From Xanthomonas cannabis pv. cannabis (GTDB lineage: Bacteria; Pseudomonadota; Gammaproteobacteria; Xanthomonadales; Xanthomonadaceae): a stretch of 36,892 nt of DNA. The notes beneath the pieces are model-generated. The model was not told the DNA's origin, searched no databases, and saw nothing but the letters and a program-made list of their open reading frames with translations. The stretch spans positions 1-36,892 of the forward strand of contig NZ_JSZE01000022.1 in the NCBI RefSeq assembly GCF_000802365.1, written 5' to 3'. Positions 9,370 through 17,811 of the stretch are shown here, piece by piece. Each line of letters opens with the position of its first letter. Positions within the stretch are counted from its first letter, which is position 1. The translations under genes and the position numbers were made by a program.

Positions 9370-9667
9370 GCGCCGTTCGTCCGCGGTGTGCCGCTCCTGG
9401 ACGCGCGCAGCTGCTGCTTGAACCACGTGCAGACCGCTGCGCTGGACGCGCAGGCCGAACACGCGTTCGCCTGCGGGTGGAAGAGCCGGAATGCGCCGCT
9501 CATGTGCGGCCTCTGCGTGTCCGGTTGGTCCGCTGCGATGCGCCCATGGGCGCGCCCCTGTCGTCTTGAATGCATGAGGCAATGGCCGGCGGATGCACGC
9601 GTGTGTGCATTCGCGCGACGCCATCATTGCCATGCCCGCGGCCGGTATCGTACCGGGCGCTGTCTGC
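9370..9667. other. Non-coding gap between convergent apt and dbpA
   Basis: 298 bp separating the two stops. Open frames cross it but none looks like a protein or has a ribosome site. I see no strong terminator stem with a T tract for either gene. Confidence 0.4.
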
Positions 9668-11044
9668 TCAGAGCTTGCTGACCCGGAAACGGCGTCCCTT
9701 GATCTTGCCCGCATGCAGGTGCGCCAGCGCCTTGGCGACCTGCGCGCGCGCAATCGCGACATAGGAGCGGGTGGGGTAGATCGCAATCTTGCCGATCGCC
9801 GCGCCCGACAGGCCGGCTTCACCGGTGAGCGCGCCCAGGATATCGCCGGCGCGCAGTTTGTCGGTCTTGCCGCCATCGATGCGCAATGTGGTCATCGCCG
9901 CCTGCGGCAACTGTGCCGGGCGCGCAGTGGCCAACGGCGCGCGCGACCATTTCAACGGCTGGCCCTGTTCGGTCTCCAGCGCCTGGGCGCGCGCCGCTTC
10001 ACGCGGCGCCACCAGGCTCAGCGCCAGGCCGTGCTTGCCGGCACGCGCGGTACGGCCGATGCGATGCCGATAGGTTTCGGTGTCGGTAGGCAGCTCGTAG
10101 TTGACCACTGCCGACAGGTCTTCCACGTCCAGCCCGCGCGCGGCCACGTCGCTGGCCACCAGTACATTGCAGCTGCGGTTGACGAAGCGCACCAGCACTT
10201 CGTCGCGGTCGCGCTGTTCCATGTCGCCATGCAGTGCGAGCGCGGAGAAGCCGAACTCCTGCAGCGAGCCGGCCACCTCATCCACTTCCTTGCGGGTATT
10301 GCAGAACACCACGCTGGATTCGGGATTGAAGCGCAGCAACAGGCCGGCGACCGCCTTTTGCCGATAGGTCGGGTCGACTTCGAAGAATTGCTGGTCGATT
10401 TCAGGCGCGTTGTCGGCGCCTTCCACGGTGATTTCGACCGGGTCCTTCAGGATCTCGCGCGCCAGCGTGCGGATGCTGTCCGGGAAGGTGGCCGAAAACA
10501 GCAGGCTCTGGCGATGCTTGTCGCAGCGGCTGGCGATCTCGCGGATGGGTTCTTCAAATCCCATGTCGAGCATGCGGTCGGCTTCGTCCAGCACCAGCGT
10601 GCGCACGCCGCCCAGGTGCAGGGCGCGTTTACGAGCCAATTCCTGGATGCGTCCGGGCGTACCGACCACCACCTGCGGGTCGTGCGCTTCCAGCGAGGCC
10701 AGCTGCGGGCCGAGCGGCATGCCGCCGGTAAGCACCACCAGCTTCATGTTGGGGATGCCGGTGGCGAGCTTGCGCAGTTGCTTGCCGACCTGGTCGGCCA
10801 GCTCGCGGGTGGGGCAGAGCACCAGCGCCTGCGCGCGGGTCAATGCCGGGTCGAGCTTCTGCAGCAGGCCCAGCCCGAAGGCGGCGGTCTTGCCGCTGCC
10901 GGTCGGCGCCTGGGCAATGACGTCCAGCCCCTGCAGGATCGGCGGCAGGCTCTGCGCCTGGATGGGAGTAAGTACGGTGTAGCCAAGGGCGTCGATGCCG
11001 GGGGCCAGGGCCGGCGACAGCGGCAGCGCGGAGAATTCGTTCAT
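9668..11044 (-). CDS. dbpA: ATP-dependent RNA helicase DbpA
   Basis: 458 residues, matching the E. coli DbpA length. Q-motif region GYTVLTPIQAQSLP (about 21-34), Walker A APTGSGKT (46-53), PTRELA, TPGRIQELA, DEAD box, SATF, and HRIGRTARAG are intact. The C-terminal domain (about 385-458), rich in basic residues and ending KIKGRRFRVSKL, is the DbpA-type RRM fold that recognises hairpin 92 of 23S rRNA. The enzyme works in late large-subunit assembly. The start at 11044 (MNEFSALPL) follows the family; the frame upstream consists of GGGAATC repeats. It is divergent from the uup gene, 102 bp apart. Confidence 0.95.
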   Translation of the reverse strand: MNEFSALPLSPALAPGIDALGYTVLTPIQAQSLPPILQGLDVIAQAPTGSGKTAAFGLGLLQKLDPALTRAQALVLCPTRELADQVGKQLRKLATGIPNMKLVVLTGGMPLGPQLASLEAHDPQVVVGTPGRIQELARKRALHLGGVRTLVLDEADRMLDMGFEEPIREIASRCDKHRQSLLFSATFPDSIRTLAREILKDPVEITVEGADNAPEIDQQFFEVDPTYRQKAVAGLLLRFNPESSVVFCNTRKEVDEVAGSLQEFGFSALALHGDMEQRDRDEVLVRFVNRSCNVLVASDVAARGLDVEDLSAVVNYELPTDTETYRHRIGRTARAGKHGLALSLVAPREAARAQALETEQGQPLKWSRAPLATARPAQLPQAAMTTLRIDGGKTDKLRAGDILGALTGEAGLSGAAIGKIAIYPTRSYVAIARAQVAKALAHLHAGKIKGRRFRVSKL

Positions 11045-11057
11045 GGCGCATTTTAGC

Positions 11058-11134
11058 GGGAATCGGGAATCGGGAATCGGGAATCGCAAAGGCGAGGGCG
11101 CTTTCCATTCCCGATTCACCATTCCCGATTCCCG
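11058..11134. repeat. GGGAATC heptamer array with facing inverted copies
   Basis: Four exact tandem copies of GGGAATC occupy 11058-11085. Facing them at 11107-11134 are reverse-complement copies, ATTCCCGATTC, a three-base spacer, and ATTCCCGATTCCCG, so the two halves can pair into a long hairpin. The array fills the divergent dbpA/uup intergenic region and must overlap one or both promoters or leaders. A degenerate sister array lies at 24712-24732. Confidence 0.9.
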
Positions 11135-11146
11135 TACAATCGCGGC

Positions 11147-13036
11147 ATGCCTTTAATCACTCTGCAAAGCGTCGACTACAGCGTCGGCGGCCCCTTGTTG
11201 CTGGAAAAAACCGACCTCACGATCGAGCCGGGCGAGCGTATCGCCCTGATCGGCCGCAACGGCGCCGGCAAATCGACCTTGATGAAACTGATCGCCGGCG
11301 AGCTCAAGCCCGACGACGGTGAAGTGCGCGTGCAGCAGGGTGTACGCATCGCGCGGCTGGAGCAGGAGGTGCCGCAGGGCACCGGCGGCAGCGTGTTCGA
11401 CGTGGTGGCCGACGGACTGGGCGAGCTGGGGCATTGGCTGGCCGAATTCCACCAGCTCAGCCATGCCGAGGTCTTCGACGCCGACGCCTTCGGCAAGGTG
11501 CAGGCCAAGATCGATGCAGCCGACGGCTGGGCGCTGGACCAGCGCGTCACCGAGACGCTGACCAAGCTGGAACTGGATGGCGATGCGGAGTTCGCGCGGC
11601 TGTCCGGCGGCATGAAGCGGCGCGTGCTGCTGGCGCGCTCGCTGGTGTCTTCGCCGGATGTGCTGCTGCTGGACGAGCCGACCAACCATCTGGATATCGA
11701 AGCCATCGATTGGCTGGAAACCTTCCTGAAGGGCTGGAGCGGCAGCGTGCTGTTCGTCACCCACGACCGCCGCTTCCTGCGAGCGCTGGCCACCCGCATC
11801 GTCGAAATCGATCGCGGCCAGGTCACCAGCTGGCCGGGTGACTGGGCCAATTACGAGCGGCGCCGCGAAGAGCGGCTCAACGCACAGGCGCAGGAAAATG
11901 CGCGCTTCGACAAGTTGCTGGCGCAGGAAGAGATCTGGATCCGCCAGGGCATCAAGGCGCGTCGCACCCGCGACGAAGGTCGTGTGCGACGCCTGGAATC
12001 GATGCGCAACGAGCGCGTGCAGCGCCGCGATCTCACCGGCAATGTGCGCATGGAAGTCTCGCAGGGCGAGTCGTCCGGCAAGAAGGTGATCGAGGCCAAG
12101 GAGGTCGGCTTCGCTTTCGGTGCGCGCACCATGGTCAAGGATTTTTCCACCATCATCCAGCGCGGCGACCGCATCGGCCTGATCGGCCCCAACGGCAGCG
12201 GCAAGACCACCTTGCTCAAGCTGTTGCTGGGCGATCTGCAGGCGCAGGAAGGCGAGATCCGCATCGGTACCAACCTGCAGATCGCCTATTTCGACCAATA
12301 CCGCTCGACGCTGCGCGAAGACTGGAGCGCGATCGAGAACGTGGCCGAGGGCCGCGATTTCCTGGAAATCAACGGCAAGCGCAAGCATGTGCATGCCTAT
12401 CTGCAGGATTTTTTGTTCACCCCCGAACGCGCACGCGCGCCGATCACGCGGCTGTCCGGCGGCGAGCGTAATCGCCTGCTGCTGGCGCGGCTGTTCGCAC
12501 AGCCGTCCAACCTGCTGGTGATGGACGAACCGACCAACGATCTGGACGTGGAAACGCTCGAATTGCTGGAAGAATTGCTCGGCGACTACAGCGGCACCTT
12601 GCTGCTGGTCAGCCATGACCGTGACTTCCTCGACAACGTGGTGACCTCCACGCTGGTGATGGAAGGCGATGGCCTGATCGGCGATTACATCGGTGGCTAC
12701 AGCGATTCGCTGCGGCAGCGGCGCACGCCGGCGACCAGTGCGATGGCGGTCGCCAAGGCGTCTGCTACCGCGGCGCCAGCCACGCCGGTTGCGGCGGCGC
12801 CGGTGGATGCCGCACCCAGGCGCAAGCTGGGCTACAAGGAAACGCGCGAGCTGGAGCAGTTGCCGGCCCTGATCGAGACGCTGGAGCAGCAGGTCGCCGC
12901 GCTGACCGAGGCGATGAACGACCCGGCTTTCTATCAGCGCGACAGTGCGGCGATGACCGCGCATACCGACGCACTGAGCCAGGCGCAGGCGCAGCTGGAC
13001 GCGGCCTACGCGCGCTGGAGCGAGCTGGATAGTTGA
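11147..13036 (+). CDS. uup: ABC-F ATPase, Uup type
   Basis: 629 residues, like E. coli Uup (635). Two ABC cassettes without membrane domains: first Walker A GRNGAGKS (about 36-43), signature LSGGMKRR (about 151) and DEPTNHLD; linker arm rich in charged residues (about 235-300); second Walker A GPNGSGKT (about 347), LSGGERNR (about 439) and DEPTNDLD. An Ala/Pro linker leads to a C-terminal coiled-coil domain (about 565-629, KLGYKETRELEQLP onward), which marks Uup rather than EttA or YheS. ABC-F proteins bind the ribosomal E site and rescue or tune translation; Uup also has DNA-binding and transposon-excision phenotypes. The ATG at 11147 fits the family start. Confidence 0.93.
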   Translation: MPLITLQSVDYSVGGPLLLEKTDLTIEPGERIALIGRNGAGKSTLMKLIAGELKPDDGEVRVQQGVRIARLEQEVPQGTGGSVFDVVADGLGELGHWLAEFHQLSHAEVFDADAFGKVQAKIDAADGWALDQRVTETLTKLELDGDAEFARLSGGMKRRVLLARSLVSSPDVLLLDEPTNHLDIEAIDWLETFLKGWSGSVLFVTHDRRFLRALATRIVEIDRGQVTSWPGDWANYERRREERLNAQAQENARFDKLLAQEEIWIRQGIKARRTRDEGRVRRLESMRNERVQRRDLTGNVRMEVSQGESSGKKVIEAKEVGFAFGARTMVKDFSTIIQRGDRIGLIGPNGSGKTTLLKLLLGDLQAQEGEIRIGTNLQIAYFDQYRSTLREDWSAIENVAEGRDFLEINGKRKHVHAYLQDFLFTPERARAPITRLSGGERNRLLLARLFAQPSNLLVMDEPTNDLDVETLELLEELLGDYSGTLLLVSHDRDFLDNVVTSTLVMEGDGLIGDYIGGYSDSLRQRRTPATSAMAVAKASATAAPATPVAAAPVDAAPRRKLGYKETRELEQLPALIETLEQQVAALTEAMNDPAFYQRDSAAMTAHTDALSQAQAQLDAAYARWSELDS

Positions 13037-13221
13037 CCGGCGTGCCGGCGTGCCGGCGCGCATGACGTGCCGGTACCGACCCACGTGTTCGGGGATCGGC
13101 GTGGCGCGTCATGGGGCGCGTCATGGGCGACGAATGCGATCGGCCTGAGACGCCGCTGATCGGCCGTTGTGGTGTCCCGTGATTCTTAGGTGTCATCAGC
13201 GCGCGTGCCCGGGTGAGGCGC

Positions 13222-13647
13222 CTACCCGCAGGCGCTGGCCGGAGCGACGAACGCCGTAAAGGTCAGTGCACGCGCCGCCCAGCGCGTGGCGGCTTCATCG
13301 AGGATATCCAGCAACGTATCGCGGTCGTTCGGTGCGGCATTTGCCAGCGCGTCCGCACCGTCGATCAACAGCGCATACCCGCGTGGCGACGGCAGCCATG
13401 CCAGGTCCTGCAAGGCATCGCTCAGCGCATCCCAGTTGCGGCCGAAGCTGGCGGGAAAATCCAGCTGGGTTGCCAGGCGCATCAGCAGCATGCGCTTGTC
13501 GCTGCAGGTGGCCAGGTCCACGCGCAGGATGCGCAGACCCGCATCGCGGGCCAGTGCGGCCATGGTGTCCAGGTCGTCGGTGTCGGCCTGATACACGCCC
13601 GACTGCTGCGGGTCGGACAGGTTCAGCGCGAAATCGCCTGCGCTCAT
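13222..13647 (-). CDS. Barstar-family ribonuclease inhibitor
   Basis: 141 residues with a barstar fold at residues about 35-125: the RILRVDLATCSDKRMLLMRLA helix-containing region, then FPASFGRNWDALSDALQDL, equivalent to the barstar Y-G-x-N-x-D-A-L signature, then YALLIDGAD. It should bind and block a barnase-type RNase. Its start codon overlaps the stop of the upstream RNase gene by four bases (ATGA), so the inhibitor is made in step with the enzyme. The inhibitor has no signal peptide and is predicted cytoplasmic, where it would neutralise the RNase before export. Confidence 0.88.
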   Translation of the reverse strand: MSAGDFALNLSDPQQSGVYQADTDDLDTMAALARDAGLRILRVDLATCSDKRMLLMRLATQLDFPASFGRNWDALSDALQDLAWLPSPRGYALLIDGADALANAAPNDRDTLLDILDEAATRWAARALTFTAFVAPASACG

Positions 13648-14084
13648 GGTGCCTGCTCCGGCGTCGGGCCCTGGAACGCCTTGAAGCTCTGGTAATGGTC
13701 GTCGCTGTAGTACCAGGCCTGCGGTGGCGTGCCTCCGGTGACGATGCGGCGCGCACCACGGTCGGCGCTGCCAGGCGTATCGACGGTGTACTCACGGTAA
13801 TAGCCGCGCGGGCGCTGCGGCAGGCGATGTTCGCGGTTGCCGAACACCGCGCCGTCCTGTGGATACGGAAACGGACCGCCACGCTGGATCAGCACGATGG
13901 TGCCCATCGCTTCGGTGGGCAGGAAGGCGGGCAAGCGCGGCACCTGGCGTGCGACCGCTGCGGTGGCGATGGGGGCGCTGAGTTGCGGGGCAAACTGCGG
14001 CTTGGGCGTCTGCAGCGTGCGCATGCCCCACAAGCCGGCAACGAGCAGCACGATGGCGACGATCAGCAAAGCGGGTTTGCGCAT
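13644..14084 (-). CDS. Barnase-like (N1/T1 family) ribonuclease, exported or membrane-anchored
   Basis: 146 residues. An N-terminal hydrophobic helix (about 5-20) after MRKP is an uncleaved anchor or signal sequence. The C-terminal half aligns by eye with barnase: FGNREHRLP (barnase FSNREGKLP), REYT with Glu98 as the catalytic base, Arg112/Arg113, and SDDHYQSF with His130 as the general acid. All three catalytic roles are therefore present, so it is probably an active guanyl-preferring RNase. The stop overlaps the barstar start. Start at 14084 chosen because the signal-like segment begins there; the frame upstream is not protein-like. A role in competition, nutrient scavenging or a coupled toxin-immunity pair is inference. 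Confidence 0.87.
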   Translation of the reverse strand: MRKPALLIVAIVLLVAGLWGMRTLQTPKPQFAPQLSAPIATAAVARQVPRLPAFLPTEAMGTIVLIQRGGPFPYPQDGAVFGNREHRLPQRPRGYYREYTVDTPGSADRGARRIVTGGTPPQAWYYSDDHYQSFKAFQGPTPEQAP

Positions 14085-14344
14085 GAGGATGATCCGTAAA
14101 GCGGGAATGTGTGCGGCAGAGCAAGTATGCCGCCGCGCGACTGTGTCGACTTTGAACGCGGCCGGGCACCCATACGGTTCACGCGCAAGTAACCGGGGCA
14201 TGGTGCAAGGTGTGCAGCGAACACCGCGCGGCACGCGATGGGATGAAGTTTCCCTGCCAGCACCCTTGGTAAGCGCCGCCGCCGTCCTTACCATCTACCC
14301 CGCAACGCCCGGCCTTCGCCGGGCGGCAAGTCCAGGAGACACGC

Positions 14345-14956
14345 ATGGCTTACACCCTTCCGCAGTTGCCTTATGCCTACGACGCGCTGGAACCGAACAT
14401 CGATGCGCAGACGATGGAAATCCATCACACCAAGCATCACCAGACCTACATCAACAACGTCAATGCGGCGCTGGAAGGGACCGAGTATGCGGACCTGCCG
14501 ATCGACGAACTGGTGTCCAAGCTGAAGAGCCTGCCGGAAAACCTGCAGGGCCCGGTGCGCAACAACGGTGGCGGCCACGCCAACCACTCGCTGTTCTGGA
14601 CCGTGCTCTCGCCCAACGGTGGCGGCGAGCCCAAGGGCGAGGTCGCCAAGGCGATCGACAAGGACATCGGTGGCTTCGAGAAGTTCAAGGAAGCCTTTAC
14701 CAAGGCCGCTGTAAGCCGTTTCGGCTCGGGCTGGGCCTGGTTGAGCGTGACCCCGGACAAGAAGCTGGTGGTGGAAAGCACCGCCAACCAGGACAGCCCG
14801 TTGTTCGAGGGCAACACCCCGATCCTGGGCCTGGACGTGTGGGAACACGCGTACTACCTGAAGTATCAGAACCGTCGCCCGGAATACATCGGCGCGTTCT
14901 ACAACGCGGTCAACTGGGACGAAGTCGAGCGCCGCTACCACGCCGCGATCGCCTGA
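14345..14956 (+). CDS. sodA: Superoxide dismutase, Mn/Fe family (Mn type)
   Basis: 203 residues. Dismutates superoxide to hydrogen peroxide and oxygen. Metal ligands are in [21 protein letters not shown] (His27 type), GHANHSLFW and [15 protein letters not shown]. The NQDSPL segment carries the Gln typical of manganese enzymes; cambialistic use of iron cannot be excluded. An AGGAG ribosome site lies seven bases before the ATG. Followed by a hairpin at 14981-15008; monocistronic. Confidence 0.96.
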   Translation: MAYTLPQLPYAYDALEPNIDAQTMEIHHTKHHQTYINNVNAALEGTEYADLPIDELVSKLKSLPENLQGPVRNNGGGHANHSLFWTVLSPNGGGEPKGEVAKAIDKDIGGFEKFKEAFTKAAVSRFGSGWAWLSVTPDKKLVVESTANQDSPLFEGNTPILGLDVWEHAYYLKYQNRRPEYIGAFYNAVNWDEVERRYHAAIA

Positions 14957-14980
14957 GTCTTGAGCTGACGCTGTAACGCT

Positions 14981-15008
14981 AGAAGGCCGGGAGCGATCCC
15001 GGCCTTCT
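14981..15008 (+). terminator. Terminator-like hairpin after sodA
   Basis: Perfect 12-bp stem (14981-14992 with 14997-15008) closing a GCGA tetraloop, 24 bp after the sodA stop. There is no T tract after it, so it may work as an RNA 3' stabiliser or Rho-assisted terminator rather than a classical one. Confidence 0.75.
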
Positions 15009-15027
15009 ACGTTGTGCGGTCTACGTC

Positions 15028-15095
15028 GTAGGAGCGACCTCGGTCACGATGGGTATTCCCGTGGAAAGCTCCATCGCGCGCAGGCGCGCTCCTAC
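15028..15095. repeat. GTAGGAGCG-ended inverted repeat element
   Basis: Begins GTAGGAGCG (15028-15036) and ends with the exact complement CGCTCCTAC (15087-15095), 68 bp in all. The same termini bound the larger palindrome at 19930-20019. It lies between the sodA hairpin and the end of suhB. The interior differs between the two copies. Confidence 0.8.
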
Positions 15096-15115
15096 CGCAA
15101 CCAAAGCGGCACCGA

Positions 15116-15949
15116 TCAGAACTTGGCGTCGAACTCGCGGGCGTAGCCGGTGTTGACGATGACCTTCTGCAGCGCGTCGCTGATCTTGATGTTGCCAGCG
15201 ACGATCTGCTGGGTTTCCGGGCCCATGTTGTCCATGCGCGGCGGGGTGGCGCCCTTGTAGTCGCAGACCCGGCCACCGGCTTCGCGCACCAGCAACACGC
15301 CGGCGGCGATGTCCCAGGCTTTGACGCCGGCTTCGAAATAGGCATCGGCACGGCCGCAGGCCACATAGGCCAGGTCCAGCGCCGCCGAACCGGTGCGGCG
15401 CACGTCTTCGGCCTGCACCAGCAACGCATCCACGCACTTGAGCTGCGCACTGGCGCGCGCACGCTCGCGCGGCGGGAAGCCGGTGTGGACCATGGCGCCT
15501 TCCAGATCCTTGCGCTCGGCGATGCGGATGCGGCGGTCGTTGAGCACCGCGCCGGCGCCACGGCTGGCAGTGAACAGCTCATTGCGCAGCGGGTCGAAGA
15601 TCACCGCGTCGGTGGGTTCGCCATTTTCCACCAGCGCAATCGACACGCAGTAATGCGGAAAGCCGCGCAGGTAATTGCTAGTGCCGTCGAGCGGGTCGAT
15701 CACCCAGGTGTAGCGGCCACTCTTGCCACCCTGCACGCCGCCTTCTTCGCCGAACACGGCGTACTCGGGGTAGCCGCGCTTGAGTTCCTTGACGATGACC
15801 TTTTCGGCATCGGCATCGACTTCGCTGGCGTAGTCCATGCGGCCTTTCTGCACCACGTTGAGTGCATCGAGCTTGTTGATACCGCGCAACAGCACATTGC
15901 CGGCGAGGCGGGCGGCTTTGACCATGACGGTGACGGCGGGTTTCTGCAT
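15116..15949 (-). CDS. suhB: Inositol-1-monophosphatase family protein SuhB
   Basis: 277 residues. Mg-dependent phosphatase fold: VFGEEGG (metal ligand Glu), [17 protein letters not shown] (metal-binding DPLDGT), and [15 protein letters not shown] (third metal-binding Asp). In gammaproteobacteria SuhB hydrolyses inositol monophosphate and also joins the rRNA antitermination complex. Start at 15949 ([13 protein letters not shown]) matches the family; the open frame extends 21 codons upstream with no similarity. It is divergent from trmJ, an arrangement also common in enterics. Confidence 0.94.
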   Translation of the reverse strand: MQKPAVTVMVKAARLAGNVLLRGINKLDALNVVQKGRMDYASEVDADAEKVIVKELKRGYPEYAVFGEEGGVQGGKSGRYTWVIDPLDGTSNYLRGFPHYCVSIALVENGEPTDAVIFDPLRNELFTASRGAGAVLNDRRIRIAERKDLEGAMVHTGFPPRERARASAQLKCVDALLVQAEDVRRTGSAALDLAYVACGRADAYFEAGVKAWDIAAGVLLVREAGGRVCDYKGATPPRMDNMGPETQQIVAGNIKISDALQKVIVNTGYAREFDAKF

Positions 15950-16065
15950 GGTTAAAGCTCCCGTGAAGGCAGAATGGACGATGACGAAGGTAAAAGAGCG
16001 GTCCGGCGCCAAAGCCGGCCGCGCAGTTTACCATCTACGACCGAATCGCTCCCCAATCTCCGTTC

Positions 16066-16830
16066 ATGTCCGTCACTCAGCGCATCCGTTTTGTTCTTGT
16101 CGGTACCCAGCATCCAGGCAACATCGGCGCCGCCGCACGTGCGATGAAAACGATGGGTGTGACGCGCCTGGTGCTGGTGGCGCCGGAACGTGCGCTCGAC
16201 GAAGACGCCTACCGGCGCTCGGCCGGTGCTGAAGACGTGCTGGGTGATGCGCCGATTTTCGCGACCCTGGGCGAGGCAGTGGGCGATTGCACCCTGGTCA
16301 TCGGCTGCACTGCGCGTGCGCGCCGGGTGGCGCTGGAAGAACTGCTGCCCGACGAAGGCGCGCAGCGCGCCCTGGCCAAGGCGGGCGAGCCGGCCGAAGT
16401 GGCGTTCGTGTTCGGCCGCGAGCGTACCGGCCTGACCAACGACGAATTGCAGCTCTGCCATGCGGCCGTGCATATCCCGTCCGACCCGCAGTTCAGTTCG
16501 CTCAACCTGGCCGCAGCGGTGCAGGTGCTGGCCTACGAAGTGCGGTTGGCGCAGCTGGCGTCCGGCGAGGCCGAGCCGGTCGCTGCGGCCGCTGCCGGCC
16601 TGCGCGACGGTCCGGCCAGTCATGCCCAGCTGGAAGGCATGTTCGGCCAGCTGGGCGACACGCTGGACGAGATCGACTTCCACAAGGGGCGTGCGCCGGA
16701 GTCGGCGATGCGCAAGCTGCGACGGTTGCTGCTGCGTGCGGAGATGACCGAGCAGGAGGTGCGCCTGATCCGCGGCATCCTGTCGGACGCGCAGCGCATG
16801 GCCATGTTGGCCAGGCGCGCCGGAAACTGA
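16066..16830 (+). CDS. trmJ: tRNA (cytidine/uridine-32-2'-O)-methyltransferase TrmJ
   Basis: 254 residues. SPOUT methyltransferase: the start VLVGTQHPGNIGAAARAMKTMG (about 11-32), the SAM-binding trefoil knot FVFGRERTGLTNDEL, then IPSDPQFSSLNLAAAVQV. It methylates the ribose of nucleotide 32 in tRNA anticodon loops using S-adenosylmethionine. A C-terminal helical extension (about 180-254) is usual for bacterial TrmJ. Divergent from suhB with 116 bp between starts. Confidence 0.95.
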   Translation: MSVTQRIRFVLVGTQHPGNIGAAARAMKTMGVTRLVLVAPERALDEDAYRRSAGAEDVLGDAPIFATLGEAVGDCTLVIGCTARARRVALEELLPDEGAQRALAKAGEPAEVAFVFGRERTGLTNDELQLCHAAVHIPSDPQFSSLNLAAAVQVLAYEVRLAQLASGEAEPVAAAAAGLRDGPASHAQLEGMFGQLGDTLDEIDFHKGRAPESAMRKLRRLLLRAEMTEQEVRLIRGILSDAQRMAMLARRAGN

Positions 16831-16874
16831 CGTCTGTCACATCTTTGAAGATTCGGCTAGGCTGTCCGCGGCTC

Positions 16875-16881
16875 TAGGGGA
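16875..16881 (+). promoter_or_regulatory. Ribosome binding site that questions the start of the PhnD-like gene
   Basis: AGGGGAG at 16875-16881 directly abuts a GTG at 16882, too close for efficient initiation. An in-frame TTG at 16891 has nine-base spacing and would give a signal peptide starting MRGLRWC. The true start may therefore be 16891. Confidence 0.5.
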
Positions 16882-17811
16882 GTGTCGGTTTTGCGCGGTC
16901 TACGATGGTGTCTGAGTGCCTGCTGGCTGATCGCCGGCGCAGGCTTGGCCGTAACCGCTGCAGCAGCGCCTTCCCCGGTCTTGGTGCTAGGGCGGATCAG
17001 CGATGATCCGGCCACGCATTACGACCAACTCAAGCCGCTGCTGGACTATGTGATACCGCGCATGCGCGAGGTCGGCATCCGCCGCGGCGAGATCCTGATG
17101 GCACCGGATGCGCGGCAGATGTCCAGCTATCTGCGGCGCGGCCGGGTCGACTGGGTCAGCGAGACCACCGGTGCGGCCATGTTGCTGGAGCAGCGCGGCA
17201 GCGCGCATCCGTTACTGATGACCGAGCGCGGCGGCGTGCGCGAGTTCCACACGGTGTTCTTCGTGCGCCGCGACAGCCCGATCCAGTCGCTCGGGCAATT
17301 GCGTGGGCACACCCTGGCCTTGCAGAACGCCTCGTCCACCAGTGGATATCTGGTGCCGATGCTGGAGCTGATACGCAACGGTCTTGCCTGCGATGTGCTG
17401 CTGTCGCCGGACGACACCCAGGTGCTGGGCTCGGTCGGCTATCTGATGGTCGGCTCGAAATTGAACATCGCCGCGTTCGTGCACAAGCGGCTGGTCGATG
17501 CCGGGGCGTTCAGCAATCTCGATTGGGACGACGAGCGGCATCTGCCCCCGGTATTCCGGCGCGACTTCCGCATCGTCTACCGCAGTGCGCCGGTGCCGCG
17601 CGCGGTGGAGATGGTGCGCACCGGCATGGACCCGGCGGTGGAGCGCCGCCTGCGCATCGTGTTATTACAGGCCGCCTCCGACCCGAAGGCCGGGCCGGCG
17701 CTCAAGCGGTTCTTCGGCACCAGCGCATTTCATCCTGTGGATGGGCAGAGCCGCCGGCGTCTGGACGCATTGAGCGCGGGCCTGCAACACGTCAGGGACG
17801 AGATGGAATGA
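16882..17811 (+). CDS. PhnD-like periplasmic phosphate/phosphonate-type binding protein
   Basis: 309 residues from a GTG start, or 306 from a TTG at 16891. A signal peptide spans about 1-28 (LRWCLSACWLIAGAGL, then an Ala-rich cleavage region). The mature part is a PhnD/PtxB-like binding protein: LDYVIPRMREVG, VDWVSETTGAAMLLEQRG, FFVRRDSPIQSLGQLRGHTLAL, then NASSTSGYLVPMLEL, corresponding to the anion-binding S-S-T-S-G-Y-L-x-P motif. There is no permease or ATPase gene nearby; instead the stop overlaps the start of a membrane GGDEF-EAL gene by four bases. The likely role is ligand sensing for that enzyme rather than transport. Ligand (phosphate, phosphonate or other) unknown. Confidence 0.82.
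   Translation: MSVLRGLRWCLSACWLIAGAGLAVTAAAAPSPVLVLGRISDDPATHYDQLKPLLDYVIPRMREVGIRRGEILMAPDARQMSSYLRRGRVDWVSETTGAAMLLEQRGSAHPLLMTERGGVREFHTVFFVRRDSPIQSLGQLRGHTLALQNASSTSGYLVPMLELIRNGLACDVLLSPDDTQVLGSVGYLMVGSKLNIAAFVHKRLVDAGAFSNLDWDDERHLPPVFRRDFRIVYRSAPVPRAVEMVRTGMDPAVERRLRIVLLQAASDPKAGPALKRFFGTSAFHPVDGQSRRRLDALSAGLQHVRDEME

Noticed and set aside
9388-9575. Possible small Cys-containing peptide on the minus strand between apt and dbpA
   Set aside because: The frame runs on into apt antisense, has no ribosome site, and shows no recognisable domain.
11153-13084. 643-codon minus-strand open frame opposite uup
   Set aside because: Antisense shadow in GC-rich DNA; the plus strand carries both complete ABC cassettes.
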